DNA of 7,904 bases from Planctomycetota bacterium (GTDB lineage Bacteria; Planctomycetota; SZUA-567; H5-PLA8; CALKMO01), in the NCBI GenBank assembly GCA_026417845.1, contig JAOACM010000191.1:1-7904 (forward strand), in the 5' to 3' direction. The position numbers were made by a program, and so were the translations under genes. Of the stretch, positions 1 to 6,683 are shown in pieces. The notes under the pieces are model-generated. The model was not told the DNA's origin and did no database searches. It worked only from the letters and a program-made list of their open reading frames with translations. Every line of letters starts with the position of its first letter. Positions within the stretch are counted from its first letter, which is position 1.

Positions 1-18
1 AAGCCCCTTTGAAATCCC

Positions 19-51
19 GGCTGGCAACCGTTGCCCGCCCGATTTATTCTT
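19..51 (+). terminator. Putative intrinsic terminator of a gene ending at or before the left edge
   Basis: Bases 19-39 fold into a hairpin: G19-C21 pairs with G37-C39, one T22/C36 mismatch follows, then G23-A27 pairs with T31-C35 around a CCG loop. A T-rich run follows at 43-51, with seven T in nine bases. This is the usual form of a rho-independent terminator on the + strand. A TGA at 10-12 (reading frame beginning at base 1, ending Lys-Pro-Leu) would be a fitting stop for the upstream gene. The frame beginning at base 2 also stays open, to a TAA at 122-124, so which frame is real cannot be decided from the few bases available. Confidence 0.42.
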
Positions 52-89
52 GCGCGAGGCCGGCTCGTTTCATAGCTCTGCCCAGAAAC

Positions 90-133
90 TTCCCGCCGGG
101 CGGCGGGAAACGCTGAGCGCATAAGCTATGCGC
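90..133 (+). promoter_or_regulatory. Two adjacent perfect hairpins in the leader of the RnfD-like gene
   Basis: Two perfect inverted repeats stand seven bases apart. The first pairs 90-97 with 102-109 (8 bp, loop GGGC). The second pairs 117-123 with 127-133 (7 bp, loop AGC). The second is followed by GGAGG (135-139) and a short TTTT (140-143), but no start codon lies at a useful distance. They sit about 90 bases upstream of the gene at 222. They could be an RNA leader structure, a second terminator for the upstream gene, or a processing site. No known riboswitch consensus was recognised, and no convincing sigma-70 promoter was seen between here and 222. Confidence 0.35.
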
Positions 134-221
134 CGGAGGTTTTCGGATAGACTCTAAGAAGGGGGCGGGCGCGGCTCCGCGGGCAGATTCCAGGCTTGGT
201 TGGAAGGAGAAGACGGCGCGG

Positions 222-1568
222 ATGTGGCCCCGACGCGTGGCGGAATATCTCGAGTGGCGGGCGGGATGCGCGGGGGGAGCGGTCGCGGACCTGTCGCGGG
301 GCCGCGTATCCGTCGCCCTGGCTCTGGTCCCTCCCTTCCTTGCCGGCCTTGTGGCGTTCGGCTGGCGCGCACTGGCGCTGGCGGGCGCGGCCTGTCTGGC
401 GGCCTTCGCGTCCGATGCCATCGCGAAGCTCATGCGGCCGGAGGGGTCCAGGGGCTGGAGGTGGGCGTGGCTCACATCCGGCCTGCTTGTCGGCGCTATG
501 ATGCCGCCCCACGCGCCGATCTGGCTGGCCGCCCTCTGCGGCTCGATCGCGGTATTCGCCGGCCACGTGCTGTTCGGCCGCAAGGGTTACTGCTGGCTGC
601 CGCCATCCGCCGCCGGTCTGCTGGCCGCGCCCTTCCTGCTGCCATCGCTGATGGCCTCCGGCGAATGGCCCGTGCTCCGTTCCTACGCCTCCGGGACGAT
701 CCTGTCGTTCGAAGGGTCGGATGTAGCGGACGCCGGCCCGCGCCGGTCCTATTCGGAAGCCCTGGCCCGCGGCAGCATCCCGTCGAAACCGGCCGTGCTG
801 CAGCTCACGCCCCAGGCGGCCTTCCGCGCTCCCGCTGGCGGCGATCCAGGCGCCGGTACGGAGTCTGCCGGCCGGGCGTTCGACCTGGTACAGGTCCTGT
901 CCGGTTACACCAGCGGTACGTGCGGCGGGACATCCGGCTTCGCGTGGATCGTCGCCGCACTCCTGCTTCTGCTTACCGGTTCGGCGCTGTGGAGACCCGC
1001 GGCGGTCGGCGCCGCCATCTTTGCCGCGGGTATGCTGGCGGCCTCCGCGCCGCCGGGCGATATTGCGGAATGGCTTTCGCAGGCGGCCGCGCATATGCTC
1101 ACGGGCGGCTTCCCGGCGGCGTTGCTCTGCTGGACGTCTGATCCGGCGGTGGCGGGCAGGACTCCCCGCGCGCAAGCGGCCGCCGGTGCCGTCTTCGGCC
1201 TGCTCGCCATCGCGCATAGGACTGTTCTGCCGCCGGTGGAAGACCTGGCGTTTGCCTCCGTCGTGGCCGCAGCGCTGACCCCCCTCCTGGACCGGCTCTG
1301 GCCGCCGGCGCCGCCACCGGAAACCCCGCCGGTCGCGACATCGCACGACATAACGCGGCCATCGGTGGAAGCGCGGACTGTCGAAACCACCCCCGCGGAG
1401 GGGCGGCCGGTCAGAGATGAGCCCGTTCGAAAGGAGGATGCCGGCCCGGCCCCATCCGGAAGGGGATCGGCGGGAACGGAGTCGGCAAATGCGAAGCCGG
1501 CTGGCGGGGAGCGGGACGTCGAAAACCGGGCGAATTATGAAACGAAAAACGCGAACGGAGACTTTTGA
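222..1568 (+). CDS. Divergent RnfD/NqrB-family integral membrane protein (Rnf complex subunit D-like)
   Basis: This 448-residue protein is very hydrophobic up to residue 360, with about nine to ten likely membrane segments (roughly 30-69, 83-118, 126-145, 239-275, 291-308, 318-333, 342-359). It follows the RnfD/NqrB pattern: SGLLVGAMMPPHAP (86-99), LFGRKGY (117-123), SGYTSGTCGGTSG (227-239), and HMLTGGF...SDPAV...TPRAQ (291-318), like the family's HLLSGA...TDPVT...RGR. RnfD helps couple electron transfer between ferredoxin and NAD to ion pumping and carries FMN on a Thr in an S-x-A-T-P motif. T196 aligns with that Thr, but its context is LQLTP. The usual N-x-F-N-P-A after the glycine-rich segment reads CWLPPSA, and the E of GETS is G. 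Residues 361-448 are a hydrophilic, Pro/Glu-rich tail not usual in RnfD. ATG 222 is preceded by AAGGAGA at 204-210. No rnfA, B, C, E or G is visible, so membership of a working Rnf complex is uncertain; family membership is fairly secure. Confidence 0.82.
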   Translation: MWPRRVAEYLEWRAGCAGGAVADLSRGRVSVALALVPPFLAGLVAFGWRALALAGAACLAAFASDAIAKLMRPEGSRGWRWAWLTSGLLVGAMMPPHAPIWLAALCGSIAVFAGHVLFGRKGYCWLPPSAAGLLAAPFLLPSLMASGEWPVLRSYASGTILSFEGSDVADAGPRRSYSEALARGSIPSKPAVLQLTPQAAFRAPAGGDPGAGTESAGRAFDLVQVLSGYTSGTCGGTSGFAWIVAALLLLLTGSALWRPAAVGAAIFAAGMLAASAPPGDIAEWLSQAAAHMLTGGFPAALLCWTSDPAVAGRTPRAQAAAGAVFGLLAIAHRTVLPPVEDLAFASVVAAALTPLLDRLWPPAPPPETPPVATSHDITRPSVEARTVETTPAEGRPVRDEPVRKEDAGPAPSGRGSAGTESANAKPAGGERDVENRANYETKNANGDF

Positions 1569-1573
1569 GCCGC

Positions 1574-3121
1574 ATGACTGACGAGACGGCGGGCGACAGC
1601 GGAAGGGCGGAAGCCGGAACGGCGCGGGACGCGGGTGGTGCGTATGATCTCGCCGTTTCAATCGTCCGCCGGCTGCAGGAGACGGGCTGCAGGGCGCTGC
1701 TGGTCGGCGGTTGCGTCCGCGACCTGCTCCTCGGCCTGGCGCCGAAAGACTATGACGTCGCCACCTCCGCTCCCCCGGAGCGTGTCCGCGAGCTGTTCCC
1801 CAAGACGGTGGAGGTCGGCGCCCAGTTCGGGGTCGTCCTTGTGGTGGGAGGGGACTTCCAGGTCGAGGTCGCGACGTTCAGGGGCGAAGAGGAATATCTG
1901 GACGGCCGGAGGCCATCCAGAGTTTACTACGCCGACGAGCGCACCGACGCGCTCAGGCGGGATTTTACAGTCAACGGCATGTTTCAGGATCCTATATCGG
2001 GCGAAATCCTGGACTATGTCGGCGGCAAGGCAGATTTGCGGGCGAGGCTGATCAGGGCCATAGGCGATCCGCAGCGGCGCTTCGCGGAGGACCGTCTCAG
2101 GATGCTCAGGGCCGTCCGGCTGGCGGCGCAACTGGGATTCGAAATCGAAGCTGGTACCTTCCATGCCATCCGCGAGATGGCCGGAAAGATAACGGACGTC
2201 TCCATGGAGCGGATCAGGGACGAGCTGGTCCGTATCCTGACCGGCCCGGATCCGCGCGGAGGAATGGAACTGCTGGCTTCCTCCGGGATGCTGCGGCATG
2301 TGCTGCCAGAGGTCGAGGTAATGCGCGGGTGCCCGCAGCCGCCGGAATTCCACCCCGAGGGCGACGTCTGGACGCATACCCTCCTGATGCTCGACCTGAT
2401 GCGGGGCCCGCGGCCTTCCGCCTCCGGGAACTGCTCCCCGTCGCCGGTGCCTGACCCACGGCCGCCGGCGCCTGACCTCCAGTCGCCGGTGCCCGCCTCT
2501 CATGCGCCGGTGCCCGGCCCGCAGTCCTCGACCTTCGCCTGCCTGTCGCCGGTCCCCGGCTCCCATGCGCGGGGCGTTGACCCGGGGTTCGCGCTGGCCG
2601 TGCTGCTCCACGACGTCGGTAAACCCCCGACGCTGACCGTAGACGGAAAATCCGGCAGAATAAGATTTCTCGATCACGAACCGGTCGGCGAAAAGCTCGC
2701 CGGCACCATCTGCCGGAGACTGCGCTTCCCCAACGAAATCGCGGACAGGGTGGCCGCGCTGGTGGCCTCGCACATGAAGTTCAAGGATATCGAGAAGATG
2801 CGCCCGGCCACTCTTAAGCGGTTCCTGATGCGGGACGACTTCGAGGACCTGCTCGAACTTCACCGTCTCGATTGCTTGGCCAGCCACGGAAACCTCGATG
2901 CGTGGAACTTCGCCTCTACCCGGCGAAGGGAGCTGCTGAGTGCCCCGCCGCCCTCGAAGCCACTGATAACCGGGTGCGACCTGATCGCGGCCGGCTACAG
3001 GCCGGGGCCTGAATTCAAGCGGATGCTTGAGGAGGTGGAGACCCTGAAGCTCGAGGGAAGGCTGAAATCCCGCGACGACGCGATGGCCTACGTCCGCTCG
3101 AAATGGCCTTCGCGCAGATGA
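1574..3121 (+). CDS. cca: tRNA nucleotidyltransferase (CCA-adding / poly(A) polymerase family) with HD domain
   Basis: This 515-residue enzyme (numbered from ATG 1574) belongs to the class II nucleotidyltransferases that add or repair the tRNA 3' CCA end, or in some cases add poly(A), in the cytoplasm. The head has LVGGCVRDLLLG (43-54), the metal-binding D59-Y-D61, RRDFTVNGM (128-136) and the nucleotide-recognition motif E172-D173-R-L-R176 followed by MLRAVRLA. From about residue 259 there is an HD phosphohydrolase domain: HPEGDVWTHTL (260-270, H268), LLHDVGKPP (344-352, H346-D347), H369 and SH (399-400). A proline-rich insert encoded by 21-bp repeats (290-331) separates the first two HD motifs. 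The start is open to choice: TTG at 1565 overlaps the previous stop by four bases (TTGA) with GGAG only four bases away, while ATG 1574 sits 13 bases after GGAG (1557-1560). Either start implies coupling to the upstream gene. The sequence cannot separate CCA-adding from A-adding activity. Confidence 0.93.
   Translation: MTDETAGDSGRAEAGTARDAGGAYDLAVSIVRRLQETGCRALLVGGCVRDLLLGLAPKDYDVATSAPPERVRELFPKTVEVGAQFGVVLVVGGDFQVEVATFRGEEEYLDGRRPSRVYYADERTDALRRDFTVNGMFQDPISGEILDYVGGKADLRARLIRAIGDPQRRFAEDRLRMLRAVRLAAQLGFEIEAGTFHAIREMAGKITDVSMERIRDELVRILTGPDPRGGMELLASSGMLRHVLPEVEVMRGCPQPPEFHPEGDVWTHTLLMLDLMRGPRPSASGNCSPSPVPDPRPPAPDLQSPVPASHAPVPGPQSSTFACLSPVPGSHARGVDPGFALAVLLHDVGKPPTLTVDGKSGRIRFLDHEPVGEKLAGTICRRLRFPNEIADRVAALVASHMKFKDIEKMRPATLKRFLMRDDFEDLLELHRLDCLASHGNLDAWNFASTRRRELLSAPPPSKPLITGCDLIAAGYRPGPEFKRMLEEVETLKLEGRLKSRDDAMAYVRSKWPSRR
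2441..2566 (+). repeat. Six-unit 21-bp in-frame tandem repeat inside the HD domain of the tRNA nucleotidyltransferase
   Basis: Six consecutive 21-bp units begin at 2441, 2462, 2483, 2504, 2525 and 2546. Most start with a form of TCGCCGGTGCCC; units 1, 2, 3, 4 and 6 are clearly related, while unit 5 is strongly diverged. Because 21 is divisible by three, they encode a heptapeptide repeat: SPVPDPR, PPAPDLQ, SPVPASH, APVPGPQ, SSTFACL, SPVPGSH. The array makes a Pro-rich, probably unstructured loop between H268 and the H346-D347 pair of the HD domain, where relatives usually have a short connection. The shared third-position bases point to duplication of DNA rather than selection on the peptide alone. 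Confidence 0.8.
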
Positions 3122-3124
3122 CCG

Positions 3125-3148
3125 CCGTCCCTGTCGGGGAGGGGACGG
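3125..3148. terminator. Hairpin between the convergent genes, possible shared terminator
   Basis: CCGTCCC at 3125-3131 pairs perfectly with GGGACGG at 3142-3148 around a 10-base loop. It begins four bases after the stop of the tRNA nucleotidyltransferase gene and lies downstream of the oppositely oriented gene ending at 3172, so it could stop transcription from both sides. Neither flank has a T run, so it would not be a standard intrinsic terminator. Position is the main argument. Confidence 0.3.
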
Positions 3149-3171
3149 AACCGGAGGCTCGCGCCGCGCGC

Positions 3172-6100
3172 TCAGCGGCCGGGAGGCGCGGATATCCGGA
3201 TGCCACGGAACTCGACCTTCGCAGAATGCGCGCCGAAGCAAAGGCCCTTCTGATGAAGGAATTCCCCATCTTCGAACTCGGCAAACCTGCTCCCGTCTAT
3301 TGAGATGGTGACCTTCCGACCCGATGCCACGATGGAGACAGACCGCCACTTCGATCCGTCGCACTCGCGGGCAGCTATTTCCTTTTCCCTGGCCGCGCTG
3401 CTCCAGTGGTTCCAATCCGCCCGCTTCAGCACGGCACGGCTCCCGGTTATCGAAAATTCGTATCCGCGGCTGTCGAGCTCGCGGAAAGTACAGAAGGCGT
3501 GACCGTCGCCGGCGGCGCGGCGGACCTCGAATCGCAGGGCAAAGTCGGAAAGCTCCACCCCCGTGGGCCTGGCAGAACCATGCTCGACATCAAGCGTTCC
3601 GCCGCGGATGGAGATTGTTCCGCCGGTCCGCCAGCCGGCGATCCCTCCGGCGAGGAGGTCCATGGAGGAAGCCGGCGCGCCTGGCCGCGACTCGAATCGC
3701 TTCCGCGCGGCAATGTATTCCTTCCTGGCCTTGATCTCTTCGGGCGGGAGGAAGCCCTCCAGGCGCGCCCACCGCAGCTCGCAGGGCGTTCCGACGGACA
3801 AGACGACCCTTCCCGAAGCCGGATACGGCTGAGTTTCGATCGCCATAAGTTCGGCCCCGTTTGCCCTGGCAGCCGTCCTGCTCCCCAGGCGCGACAATTC
3901 GATTTCCACTTCCTTGCCGGGATTCAGGCTTGCCGGAACCTCTTTCCTTTCGCGAGGCTCGCCGCCCGGGCAGCGGATCAGCACTGCCTTGGTGTTGCGG
4001 TAGCCGGAGTAGACCGTCCAATCCCGGTAAAGCCTCAATGCGATATCCTGGGGAACGATCCCCGCCGCCGGCGCCAGCCGGGCACGGACTGAGGCGTCCC
4101 CGCGCAGGCCGGCAGAAAAGGCTATGCGGCAGCCGCCGGGCAGGACCATCCTGTCGTTTTCGATCTTCAGGGGTTGGCTGACCGCGAAATCATCGAGCTG
4201 GCTGGGATCCCGGAAATCGTACTCGAAGGATACGCGCCCGTCGCCATAGTCCCGCACCTTTCCCGCGAACAGCCCGGCCAGGCCGCTCGCATGGGCGCGC
4301 GCCTCGCCAAGTTTTTCCGTTATCTCTGTTTTCTTCGCGGCCAGTTCAGGGCGTTTTGCCACCTCTGCCAGCAGATTTTCCCCCTTCTTTACGGCCGCGT
4401 CCCACCGCCCGGACGCGATATCCGCGTCCATCTCCGCCAAGGCCGCCACGGCGGCGAGTGCCCCGGCAGCCGCGGTAAGCGCCTCGCCCCATTCGCGCAT
4501 TTCGTCCTTCAGCGCCGCCTCCGCGGCCGACTTCTCCAACTCCGAGGCTAACGCCTCGCGGTCGTACCCGGACAGCAGGAGCAGGGAAAACAGGGCAGCG
4601 TCGCGTTCCGCGGCGGGCGCCGCGCCGGATATCTCCGAGAGGGAGCGGACTTCGAGATCGGCCAGCCGGATCCTGAGAGCGCCGCCGGCGCCGCCGCCGA
4701 GTTCAATCGCGCCGCCATGGACCCCCGCGAGGTCGCCGACCTTCCTGTCGCCCCCCCTGAGCGCCACGATCAGCCGCTTGCCGGCGTTGGCTGCGGCGAA
4801 GTCCGCGATGGCCTTGTATCCCGCCCCGGCACGGTCCAGGAGCTTCCGGAACCTTTCCAGCGCTTCCAGCCCCTCCTCTTGCTCGGCCCACTTCTCTTTG
4901 AGCCGGCCGATCTTGTCCCGCGCAGCGGCGAAATCCCCCGCGCCGATGTGCGGGATGGCGGCCTTGAGCAGCTCGACCATGGCATCGAACATACCGATCT
5001 GCACGGCTGCGGGGCGGTCCGGAACCTGCCTGGGGGAGGAAGCGGAGACGCCGTCTTCCGTAACTCCGGTCGTGCCGGGGAACTTATCCAGCTGCAACAC
5101 CTCGACATCGTCGAATGCAGCTATTTCCGGCCGCTTGGGGTTTCTCGGGCTGCGGGCCGACACCGCGAACCTGAGGGGCGTACCGCCCGCCAGTTTCAAC
5201 CCGTGCTCTCCGGAGGCCTTCACCCGGCCTCCGACCCCCGCGGCGAACCGCTTCCCATCCAAGACAAGCTCCATCGTCATCCCGTCCGCCGCCTCCGGGG
5301 TCTCCATCGCGAAGGACGCCAGTTCCACAGGTCCGCCCTTCTCGCCCATCGAATAGAGCGTGGCTTTCCTGCCGGAGAATTGGAGTAAGAGGCCGGGAAC
5401 GAGGCGATGCGATACCTTGGCCAGGCGCTCGCCGGCCATGATTCCGACGGAAACACCTGGATGGGTATTACGCGAGACCACCCTGACGCGGAAAAGAAGA
5501 GGAGAATCGAACCCGAACGCCCGCTCCCAGTAAAACCGTCCCGTTTCCACGTCTCCCTTCGCATTGAGCGCCGTCAGCCTGCCATCCGAGACCTTCCACT
5601 CGAGTCCTCCGATCGGGCTGGCGCCCTCCGGCAACGTCGCGGATTCGAATTTTTCCTGCAGTAAGATCACTTCGGCGGCAGCCGCATCCGGGAGCAAGAG
5701 GGGCGGCTGCGGTCGAGCGGAGGGTTCGACAGGCGGCCGCGAACCGGGGTTCGGGGCGGACGGCGGGGATTCACCCGGCCCCGCGGGCCGGACGGGACGG
5801 GCGGCAGTCACGGACTCGCGCTCGACCTCCCGCTCCGCCTCCGCCGCGGCCCCCGTCCCGGGAAACGCCGCCGTCACGGACTTCAGTGCCTTTATTCTGT
5901 CTTCGCTGGAAGCATATGAGGAGGACAGGGCGGCGGCCAGCCTCGTCCGGGCCTCGCGTTCCCGGTCCGATGCCTCCCCGGATTTTTCCGTCCCCTCCGT
6001 GTCCGTTTCCTTCCGCGTGGGCTGGACTCCGGATTTGGATTCCCGTCCCGTTTCGACCTTCGCGGAGGCTGTTTTCCTGCCGCCGTCATCGCCCGGCCCG

Positions 6101-6516
6101 CCGCCGGGACCGATCGCGAACATCAGGGCCCCGGCCGTCCCGAGGGCAACTATGGCGGCGATGGCCACAGATGCCAGATGCCTGCCGCGCGATCCGCGGC
6201 GGCCCGATTCGGATTTCGCCTGCCCGCCGCCGGGACCGCCGCTGGCATCAGGCGCCCAGGCTGCCGCCCGCCCGGCCTGCGTGCCATATGGCGACGGCGC
6301 CCCTGGCGCCGCCTGGTCGGGTGAGAAATGCTGACGTGTGATGCCTGCCGGGGTCCTCCGCGGAATCGCTATCCGGGACTTGGAGCTTGCCTGTCGCGGA
6401 GACTGCTTCGCGCACTCGAGGCACAGGTACCCCTCCTCCGATGCCTGCGCGCGGCTGGCCTCGATCTGCCGTTCGGGAATACGTTTGCCGCATTTGTCAC
6501 AATATATGATCAGCAA
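3172..6516 (-). CDS. Large membrane-anchored protein: N-terminal zinc ribbon, one TM helix, helical middle, three concanavalin-like domains
   Basis: Function is unknown; the build is clear over 1114 residues. C6-x2-C9 and C32-x2-C35 form a four-cysteine zinc ribbon. A Pro/Gly/Ser-rich stretch leads to one hydrophobic helix (114-136) preceded by RRGSRGR, which places the zinc ribbon in the cytoplasm and the rest outside the membrane. A charged, Pro-rich linker covers about 140-280. Beta-sandwich A (283-477) ends in FDDVEVLQL. Residues 505-750 are mainly helical around a strand-rich core (580-628). Beta-sandwich B spans 758-922. Beta-sandwich C (951-1110) has the pattern of DUF1080 / 3-keto-disaccharide hydrolase-like lectin folds (DFALRFEVR, GYEFSI, WRSVSIVASGRKVTISIDG, VEFRGIRIS). 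These domains often bind or process carbohydrate, but no catalytic residue can be assigned. The frame stays open upstream to 6687, but 6517-6687 does not look like protein; TTG 6516 follows GGAGGT (6525-6530), just ahead of IIYCDKCG. This layout is known to me mostly from planctomycete-like genomes. Confidence 0.85.
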   Translation of the reverse strand: MLIIYCDKCGKRIPERQIEASRAQASEEGYLCLECAKQSPRQASSKSRIAIPRRTPAGITRQHFSPDQAAPGAPSPYGTQAGRAAAWAPDASGGPGGGQAKSESGRRGSRGRHLASVAIAAIVALGTAGALMFAIGPGGGPGDDGGRKTASAKVETGRESKSGVQPTRKETDTEGTEKSGEASDREREARTRLAAALSSSYASSEDRIKALKSVTAAFPGTGAAAEAEREVERESVTAARPVRPAGPGESPPSAPNPGSRPPVEPSARPQPPLLLPDAAAAEVILLQEKFESATLPEGASPIGGLEWKVSDGRLTALNAKGDVETGRFYWERAFGFDSPLLFRVRVVSRNTHPGVSVGIMAGERLAKVSHRLVPGLLLQFSGRKATLYSMGEKGGPVELASFAMETPEAADGMTMELVLDGKRFAAGVGGRVKASGEHGLKLAGGTPLRFAVSARSPRNPKRPEIAAFDDVEVLQLDKFPGTTGVTEDGVSASSPRQVPDRPAAVQIGMFDAMVELLKAAIPHIGAGDFAAARDKIGRLKEKWAEQEEGLEALERFRKLLDRAGAGYKAIADFAAANAGKRLIVALRGGDRKVGDLAGVHGGAIELGGGAGGALRIRLADLEVRSLSEISGAAPAAERDAALFSLLLLSGYDREALASELEKSAAEAALKDEMREWGEALTAAAGALAAVAALAEMDADIASGRWDAAVKKGENLLAEVAKRPELAAKKTEITEKLGEARAHASGLAGLFAGKVRDYGDGRVSFEYDFRDPSQLDDFAVSQPLKIENDRMVLPGGCRIAFSAGLRGDASVRARLAPAAGIVPQDIALRLYRDWTVYSGYRNTKAVLIRCPGGEPRERKEVPASLNPGKEVEIELSRLGSRTAARANGAELMAIETQPYPASGRVVLSVGTPCELRWARLEGFLPPEEIKARKEYIAARKRFESRPGAPASSMDLLAGGIAGWRTGGTISIRGGTLDVEHGSARPTGVELSDFALRFEVRRAAGDGHAFCTFRELDSRGYEFSITGSRAVLKRADWNHWSSAAREKEIAARECDGSKWRSVSIVASGRKVTISIDGSRFAEFEDGEFLHQKGLCFGAHSAKVEFRGIRISAPPGR

Positions 6517-6524
6517 GCGTGCGG

Positions 6525-6530
6525 ACCTCC
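6525..6530 (-). promoter_or_regulatory. Strong ribosome binding site that sets a TTG start
   Basis: Read on the - strand, GGAGGT (complement of 6525-6530) lies nine bases, counted from the end of GGAGG, before a TTG codon at 6516-6514. A CTG follows directly as the second codon. No ATG lies between this site and the first zinc-ribbon cysteine, and the ATG further upstream at 6687 overlaps the end of the dehydrogenase gene. This is the main reason for placing the start of the zinc-ribbon gene here. Confidence 0.7.
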
Positions 6531-6548
6531 GTGATGACCCGCGCTCAG

Positions 6549-6577
6549 ATCGTAAAGTGTCGCTTGAGACGATGCAA
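6549..6577 (-). promoter_or_regulatory. Candidate sigma-70-type promoter for the zinc-ribbon gene
   Basis: On the - strand, TTGCAT (complement of 6572-6577) is separated by exactly 17 bases from TACGAT (complement of 6549-6554). The -10 box matches the sigma-70 consensus at four of six positions and the -35 box at three of six. The distance to the TTG start is 32 bases, which leaves a leader of about 25 bases including the GGAGGT site. The spacing is good and the boxes are moderate. It suggests that the gene can be transcribed separately from the dehydrogenase upstream. Confidence 0.35.
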
Positions 6578-6683
6578 GCGGACAGGCGGAGTCTGGCGCC
6601 GGGCTGCCAAGGCTCCTGGCGACCCGCACTTGCGGCGGACCCGGACAGGGAAGATAGCGTGGCTCGCCGGCTGCGCCCGGCAG

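Noticed and set aside
125..153. Promoter for the RnfD-like gene with TAGACT (148-153) as -10 box
   Set aside because: No acceptable -35 box lies 16-18 bases upstream; the region is occupied by the second hairpin.
126..1661. Long open frame (511 codons) on the - strand opposite the RnfD-like gene
   Set aside because: It is Arg/Gly/Pro-rich without recognisable motifs and lies exactly antisense to a gene with clear family patterns; high GC keeps such frames open.
3118..3303. Small + strand frame beginning ATGA at the stop of the tRNA nucleotidyltransferase gene (about 61 codons)
   Set aside because: The ATGA overlap is attractive, but the frame is mostly antisense to the last beta-sandwich of the zinc-ribbon gene, which has a convincing C-terminus there, and no ribosome binding site or motif is visible.
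1658..3415. Long open frame (585 codons) on the - strand opposite the tRNA nucleotidyltransferase
   Set aside because: It has no domain signal, while the + strand carries a full set of enzyme motifs; it also overlaps the 3' end of the real - strand gene.
5564..6334. 256-codon + strand frame opposite the linker of the zinc-ribbon gene
   Set aside because: It is low-complexity Ser/Ala/Pro/Arg sequence, the mirror of a GC-rich linker; the - strand frame continues through it from a zinc ribbon and a membrane helix into folded domains.
6666..6681. Hairpin GCCGG/CCGGC just after the dehydrogenase stop as a terminator
   Set aside because: It has only five base pairs and no T run on the relevant strand; such pairs are frequent by chance at this GC content.
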